Assembly: GCF_003570995.1 (NCBI RefSeq)
Contig: NZ_QXIY01000032.1
Location: 1-47,326, forward strand
Length of the DNA: 47,326 nucleotides
Source of the DNA: Candidatus Cryosericum septentrionale
Lineage (GTDB): Bacteria > Caldisericota > Caldisericia > Cryosericales > Cryosericaceae
Direction: 5' to 3'
In this document: in pieces, positions 42,869 through 47,326 of the stretch
Layout of the letters: each line of letters opens with the position of its first letter
Position numbering within the stretch: the first letter of the stretch is position 1
Program-made: the position numbers and the translations under genes
The notes under the pieces: generated by a model
What the model saw: the letters and a program-made list of their open reading frames with translations, nothing else
Told to the model about the DNA's origin: nothing
The model's database searches: none

Positions 42869-44143
42869 TTATCGCCTGACGACTCGCACGCTCAACTCGG
42901 ACGCGCGTTGCACCGCGTCGTAGGCAGACTGTGGAATGTCGATATTGACCATCTCGCCGGGGCGCACATAGAGTTCCGCCTTTCTGGTCACGCGTTCTTC
43001 GCCGTTCATGACTTCAACCCAGACGGGTTCCTCGATCGGCAGTGTCACCCGCATCTGTAAAAGCTGGGCCGATTCCGCAAGGCTTTCCTTGTCCAAAACA
43101 TGAGGGACGACGTAGCGAACATTGTCTCCGGCTTTCATCTTTACCCGTCGGCCGTGGTGTTTGCGCTCAGCGATGGCGTATTGCGCCGCGTTCCGCCCGC
43201 ATAACAACCCGGCTTGAGTCACCCAATCCACCAAGTCGTAGACATGTACCACGTTGCCCGCGGCAAAAATGCCGGGCACGCTGGTCTGCATTTTTTCATC
43301 GACAAATGGGCCAGCGGTGACGGGGTCAAGTGAAACGCCCGCCTTGCGTGAAAGTTCATTCTCCGGGATGAGACCCACCGAAAGCAACAGTGTATCACAG
43401 GGAATGGTCTCCTCAGTGCCCGGTATCGGCTGGCGCTGTTCATCGATCTGAACCGATTCTATCGCTTCTACCCTGTCGTTGCCGATAATGCGCTTGACCG
43501 TATGATGCAACTGGAGTGGAATATCGTAGTCCAAAAGGCATTGCACATAGTTGCGCGTCAGGCCGGTCAGGAAGGGCATAATCTCCAGCACTCGTTCTAC
43601 CTTGGCACCTTCGAAGGTGAGCCTACGTGCCATGATCATGCCGATGTCGCCCGAGCCCAGAATCACGAAGCGCTTGCCAGGCATAAAGCCTTCGATATTA
43701 ACAAAGCGCTGGGCCGTTCCCGCGGTATACACGCCCGCCGGCCTTGTTCCCGGCAAAGCAATCTGTGCCCGCGTTCGCTCACGGCAGCCCATAGCCAGCA
43801 CCAGAGCCCTCGTGTCCAGTTCGACAAAACCGGACCACCGACTCGTCGCATACACACGCCTTTCGCTGGTCACATTGAGTACCATCGCATCCAGCAACGT
43901 ATCGATGTGAAGCCCTGCAAGCTCATCGATAAAACGCTGCGCATAGGCAGGACCCGGCAGGTCCTTCTTGAATATTTGGAGGCCAAATCCGTTATGAATG
44001 CACTGCTGCAGAATCCCGCCCAGTTCCTGTGCCCGCTCGATAACGAGCACCTCCTGGGCACCCGTCTTCTTTGCTTCTATGGCCGCAGCCAGACCGGCAG
44101 GGCCAGCACCGATGACGATCACGTCGTATTTTTCCTTTAACAT
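42869..44143 (-). CDS. FAD/NAD-dependent oxidoreductase of the glycerol-3-phosphate cluster
   Basis: 424 residues. FAD-binding VIVIGAGPAGLAAAIEA is at the N-terminus; a second dinucleotide site, VILGSGDIGMIMARRL, is near residue 168; the FAD-binding end GIFAAGNVVHVYDLVDW is near 310. There is no redox-active CxxC, so it belongs to the NADH-oxidase-like/sarcosine-oxidase-alpha-like group rather than thioredoxin reductases. It probably passes electrons between the GlpA-like flavoprotein and NAD or the DUF1667 subunit. Its start codon overlaps the preceding stop by one base (TAATG), implying co-translation. Confidence 0.92.
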   Translation of the reverse strand: MLKEKYDVIVIGAGPAGLAAAIEAKKTGAQEVLVIERAQELGGILQQCIHNGFGLQIFKKDLPGPAYAQRFIDELAGLHIDTLLDAMVLNVTSERRVYATSRWSGFVELDTRALVLAMGCRERTRAQIALPGTRPAGVYTAGTAQRFVNIEGFMPGKRFVILGSGDIGMIMARRLTFEGAKVERVLEIMPFLTGLTRNYVQCLLDYDIPLQLHHTVKRIIGNDRVEAIESVQIDEQRQPIPGTEETIPCDTLLLSVGLIPENELSRKAGVSLDPVTAGPFVDEKMQTSVPGIFAAGNVVHVYDLVDWVTQAGLLCGRNAAQYAIAERKHHGRRVKMKAGDNVRYVVPHVLDKESLAESAQLLQMRVTLPIEEPVWVEVMNGEERVTRKAELYVRPGEMVNIDIPQSAYDAVQRASELSVRVVRR

Positions 44144-45633
44144 TATTCTGCCTCCTCATCCTTGGTCGGCCGGACAAGGAATTCTGATCCCTTACCCTTC
44201 TTGCTGATTTCGAGCGGTGAGACACCCAGTTCGCGGGCAAGAATCTCGACGACGCGCGGAGTATCAAAACCACCCTGACAGCGTCCCGTACCTAGCCAGG
44301 TGCGCCGCTTTATGGCGTCGTAGGTTCGCGCGGGTATGGGTGCGTGTATTTCGGCGACGATTTCGCCCTCGGTGACGTTCTCGCAGCGACAGATGATGCG
44401 TCCATAGCTGGGATCGTTCTCTATGAGCAACTTCTGCTCAGTCGGCAACATGTCACGGAAGCGCGGACGAGCCCTGCGTATGGGGTTCCATTCCGACTTC
44501 TCCTCCAGCTTCTCACCGGCGCCCTTCAGCAGCTCGACGACTCGGACGGCAATGGCAGGAGACGAGCTAAGTCCGGGCGACTCGATGCCACCAAGATTGA
44601 CCAATCCCTCGACCTGTTTGGGAATCTCGATAATGAAATCCTTGTTGTACTTGACGTCGGGGTTTTCGCACGGGGCGTTTCCTCCCGGCCTGAGTCCAGC
44701 AAATTCGGCTATCGAATATCGTAGACTGAGCGAGGGAACCAGGTTGATAGCCCCCTGCCAGATTTCATCCAATCCTTCACGGGTGATGGAGCGGTCTTCT
44801 TTGTCATCTATCTCCAGGGCGTTCGGTCCTATGATGGTATTGCCATGCACGGTTGTGGTAACTAGAATACCCTTGCTGGTTGCAGACGGCACCGGGAAAA
44901 GCACGTTATTGATGGTGATTTCGGCTTTGTCGAAGACGTAATACTCGCCCTTTCGAGGCGTAATCTTGAACTCCGGCCGCAGGCCAGCCTTGTGCATCAC
45001 CACATCGGAATACAGGCCTGCACTGTTGACGACCCAGCGAGAACTGAAATCGCCGCGGTTTGTCTTGATGCCGACGATGTGTTTTCCATCCATAATGAAG
45101 TCCTGAAATGCCGTGTCGGTCATAAGGGTGACCCCATTGACGACAGCATTCTCCGCAGCAGCAATCACAACACCAAAGGGGTCACAGATACCGCCGGTAG
45201 TGGCCCAGAGAGCACCGCTTACCTCGGGATTGATGTTGGGCTCCCGCCGGCGAACGTCTGCACCGTTGAGTATGACCATTCCGGGAACCCCATTTTCAAG
45301 TCCCTGCTGCCGCAGACTCTCAAGCTTGGCAAATTCCTCCGGTCCTATAGCAACGACATAGTCACCGCGCCTCTCAAAGGTGAAGTTGAGTTCGCCTGCC
45401 AGCTGATCAAACATCTGGTTTCCCACAACGTTCATCTCGGCCTTCAGAGTACCTGGCTTTGGGTCATAGCCGGCGTGGATAATCGCCGTATTCGCGGAGG
45501 AGGCACCCATGCCGATGTCGGAATCCTTTTCAATCAGAAGGACATCAAGTTTGTAGCGCGAGAGAAACCGGGCCACCATACTCCCGACCACACCCGCGCC
45601 TATGATGATGACGTCATAATTCTTATCCGCCAT
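44143..45633 (-). CDS. GlpA-like glycerol-3-phosphate dehydrogenase with BFD-type C-terminus
   Basis: 496 residues. The FAD-binding N-terminus (YDVIIIGAGVVGSMVARFLS) and GANTAIIHAGYDPK-like segment (SSANTAIIHAGYD) define the DAO/GlpA family. The C-terminal ~90 residues resemble a BFD-like [2Fe-2S] domain: C415-R-C417-E and GRC452QGGF, but the fourth ligand expected at 457 is Asp (GGFD instead of GGFC). The reaction is glycerol-3-phosphate to dihydroxyacetone phosphate. The start is ATG 45633, 9 bases from AAAGGA; an ATG 9 bases earlier touches the ribosome site. It is likely part of a multi-subunit complex with the next three genes. Confidence 0.92.
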   Translation of the reverse strand: MADKNYDVIIIGAGVVGSMVARFLSRYKLDVLLIEKDSDIGMGASSANTAIIHAGYDPKPGTLKAEMNVVGNQMFDQLAGELNFTFERRGDYVVAIGPEEFAKLESLRQQGLENGVPGMVILNGADVRRREPNINPEVSGALWATTGGICDPFGVVIAAAENAVVNGVTLMTDTAFQDFIMDGKHIVGIKTNRGDFSSRWVVNSAGLYSDVVMHKAGLRPEFKITPRKGEYYVFDKAEITINNVLFPVPSATSKGILVTTTVHGNTIIGPNALEIDDKEDRSITREGLDEIWQGAINLVPSLSLRYSIAEFAGLRPGGNAPCENPDVKYNKDFIIEIPKQVEGLVNLGGIESPGLSSSPAIAVRVVELLKGAGEKLEEKSEWNPIRRARPRFRDMLPTEQKLLIENDPSYGRIICRCENVTEGEIVAEIHAPIPARTYDAIKRRTWLGTGRCQGGFDTPRVVEILARELGVSPLEISKKGKGSEFLVRPTKDEEAE

Positions 45634-45703
45634 ATTCGCCATTCCTTTTTGCTCAGTATCGTAATTCTAGAGAACAGAGTCGGAACATCGTTGATAGACT
45701 CTG

Positions 45704-45744
45704 ACCAAACAAGAACGAGCCGCGACCGCCGGTCGCGGCTCGTT
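45704..45744 (-). terminator. Terminator between glpK and the glpA-like operon
   Basis: A 14-bp perfect stem (45714-45727 with 45731-45744), loop GCC. On the minus strand it is followed by CTTGTTTGG. It lies 30 bases past the glpK stop. Confidence 0.8.
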
Positions 45745-45773
45745 TCGGATACGAGAAACCTACAACGATACTC

Positions 45774-47273
45774 CTACTGCTTTACCCAACCGAACGTGCG
45801 CTTGACGGCTTCAAGCCAGCCGTCAAAGAGCTTGGCGCGCTTGGCGCTGTCCATCTTGGGCTCCCAAGTCTTGTCCACTCCCCAGTTGGCGCGCAGATCT
45901 TCGACCTTGGCCCAGAAACCGACTGCAAGGCCAGCTGCATAGGCAGCACCGAGAGCGGTGGTTTCGGCTACCTTCGGGCGGATGACGGGAACGCCGAGGA
46001 TGTCCGACTGGAACTGCATCAATGTGTCGTTGAACACCATGCCGCCGTCTACCTTGAGTGCGGTAAGCGGAACGCCGGAGTCCTTGTTCATGGCTTCGAG
46101 GACTTCGCGGGTCTGATACGCAGTCGCTTCGAGTGCGGCGCGGGCAATGTGACCCTTGTTGACGTAACGGGTCATGCCGACGATGACACCACGAGCGTCG
46201 CTCTTCCAGTACGGGGCGAAGAGGCCGGAGAATGCGGGTACGAAGTAGATGCCACCGTTGTCCTCGACCGTGTTGGCCAGGGCCTCGATGTCGGAGGATT
46301 TCTGGATCAGGCCGAGGTTGTCGCGCAGCCACTGAACCAGAGCGCCTGTAATGGCGATGGAGCCCTCAAGAGCGTACACGGCGGGCTCTTTGCCGATCTT
46401 GTAGCCGAGAGTGGTAAGCAGACCGTTCTTGGAAGGAACGGGCTTGGTGCCGGTGTTGAGCAGCATGAAGCAGCCGGTACCGTAGGTGTTCTTGGCTTCT
46501 CCCGCGCTAAAGCAGGTTTGGCCAAAGAGAGCTGCCTGCTGGTCGCCAAGGTCACCGGAGACAGGAATGCCTGCGAGTGCGCCAACGGCTGTACCGTAGA
46601 CTTCTGAAGAGGCCTTGATGTCGGGGAGCATAGAGCGCGGAATTCCCATCAGCTTGAGGTTCTCTTCGTCCCAGTTGAGGGTCTCGAGGTTCATCAACAT
46701 AGTGCGGCTGGCATTTGTCACATCGGTGACATGAACGCCGCCCTTGACTCCGCCCGTCACGTTCCAAATAATCCAGGAGTCCGTGTTGCCAAAATACAGT
46801 TCGCCCTTCTCGGCCTTCTCTCTGGCGCCAGGAACGTTGTCAAGAATCCATTTGATCTTGGGACCGGAGAAGTACGTGGCCAGGGGGAGTCCTACTTTGG
46901 CACGAAGGCGATCCTGTCCACCGACTTTTGCCAGCTCATTGCAGATGAGGTCAGTACGTGTGTCCTGCCATACGATGGCATTGTAGACCGGCTTGCCAGT
47001 GTTCTTGTCCCAGACCACCGTGGTCTCACGCTGGTTGGTGACGCCGACTGCTGCGAGATCCTTAGGATCGACATGTGCTTTTGCAAGTGCACCGGCTATA
47101 ACCGCCTGCGCGGCTGCCCAGATTTCCATTGGATCATGTTCGACCCAGCCGGGCTTGGGATAAATCTGCTCATGTTCTTTCTGGTCGATACCGATGACCT
47201 GTCCAGCATGGTCGAAGATCATGAACCGGGTGCTGGTCGTACCCTGATCTATTGCTCCTACATACTTTGCCAT
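45774..47273 (-). CDS. glpK: Glycerol kinase
   Basis: 499 residues, the normal length. FGGY-family hallmarks are present: [15 protein letters not shown] at the N-terminus (phosphate-binding), the [14 protein letters not shown] segment, [14 protein letters not shown] and the adenosine-binding [18 protein letters not shown]. It phosphorylates glycerol with ATP to glycerol-3-phosphate, feeding the dehydrogenase encoded next. ATG 47273 has AAAGGAG 8 bases upstream. The gene is complete; the upstream neighbour lies outside the window. A terminator downstream suggests that the dehydrogenase operon is at least partly separate. Confidence 0.97.
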   Translation of the reverse strand: MAKYVGAIDQGTTSTRFMIFDHAGQVIGIDQKEHEQIYPKPGWVEHDPMEIWAAAQAVIAGALAKAHVDPKDLAAVGVTNQRETTVVWDKNTGKPVYNAIVWQDTRTDLICNELAKVGGQDRLRAKVGLPLATYFSGPKIKWILDNVPGAREKAEKGELYFGNTDSWIIWNVTGGVKGGVHVTDVTNASRTMLMNLETLNWDEENLKLMGIPRSMLPDIKASSEVYGTAVGALAGIPVSGDLGDQQAALFGQTCFSAGEAKNTYGTGCFMLLNTGTKPVPSKNGLLTTLGYKIGKEPAVYALEGSIAITGALVQWLRDNLGLIQKSSDIEALANTVEDNGGIYFVPAFSGLFAPYWKSDARGVIVGMTRYVNKGHIARAALEATAYQTREVLEAMNKDSGVPLTALKVDGGMVFNDTLMQFQSDILGVPVIRPKVAETTALGAAYAAGLAVGFWAKVEDLRANWGVDKTWEPKMDSAKRAKLFDGWLEAVKRTFGWVKQ

Positions 47274-47326
47274 GACGATTTCTCCTTTGTCAACTATTGC
47301 TAGTTCTTCTCGGGGAGATTCGGAGT

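Overview
This 47 kb window comes from a moderately GC-rich bacterium with compact gene spacing, Shine-Dalgarno-led genes and many short overlaps between neighbours. A flavodiiron protein, a DUF362 ferredoxin protein, a CoA-disulfide-reductase fusion and a Thermotoga-type glycerol-3-phosphate cluster point to an anaerobic or microaerophilic lifestyle. The species cannot be named from sequence alone. A deep-branching lineage such as the Caldisericota/Cryosericota is a guess, not a result.

Layout. 1-6.8 kb: the end of a sulfur-trafficking fusion (reductase, rhodanese, TusA, DsrE2), a shrunken MerR/TipA gene, twin cold-shock genes with matching promoters and leaders, a membrane protein, an ECF S component, phosphoglycerate mutase gpmA and an Asp-box protein. 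6.8-14.1 kb: a MarR-flavodiiron operon, small membrane proteins, an MFS exporter behind a leader hairpin, a DUF362 ferredoxin protein, a ferritin-like/VIT1 iron transporter and a GNAT acetyltransferase. 14.1-35.5 kb: a signalling region with four hybrid histidine kinases, one cut in two by an in-frame TAG. Between them lie a two-gene unit with a DUF4209/HEPN-like protein carrying a long RG-rich tail, a LysE exporter behind a broken YCII gene, and a TetR-controlled heterodimeric ABC exporter. 35.5-42 kb: a HerA-like ATPase with CsaA, a frameshifted 5'-nucleotidase, a collapsed PAP2 gene, a block of hairpins and a BMP-family lipoprotein. 42.2-47.3 kb: a leftward glycerol cluster (glpK, then a GlpA-like dehydrogenase, an FAD/NAD oxidoreductase, a DUF1667 protein and a small membrane protein).

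Three threads run through the window. First, promoters repeatedly match TTGnnn, a 16-17 bp spacer and a -10 box ending in CT (TATACT or TATCCT). Second, several genes keep a good start region and an intact C-terminal end but have lost their middle (TipA-like, YCII-like, PAP2-like, and a membrane-kinase leader). Together with one nonsense codon, one frameshift and a stray receiver tail, this suggests ongoing gene decay by internal deletion. Third, all the kinases are hybrids with the same HDFNN-type H-box, and no DNA-binding response regulator is present, so their phosphoryl targets must lie elsewhere.

The most novel candidate is the 18.1-21.3 kb pair: a small conserved-looking protein and a DUF4209 protein with an R-x4-H motif of HEPN type and an arginine/glycine-rich basic tail. 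It may be an RNA-targeting system. No tRNA, rRNA, CRISPR array or insertion sequence was seen.
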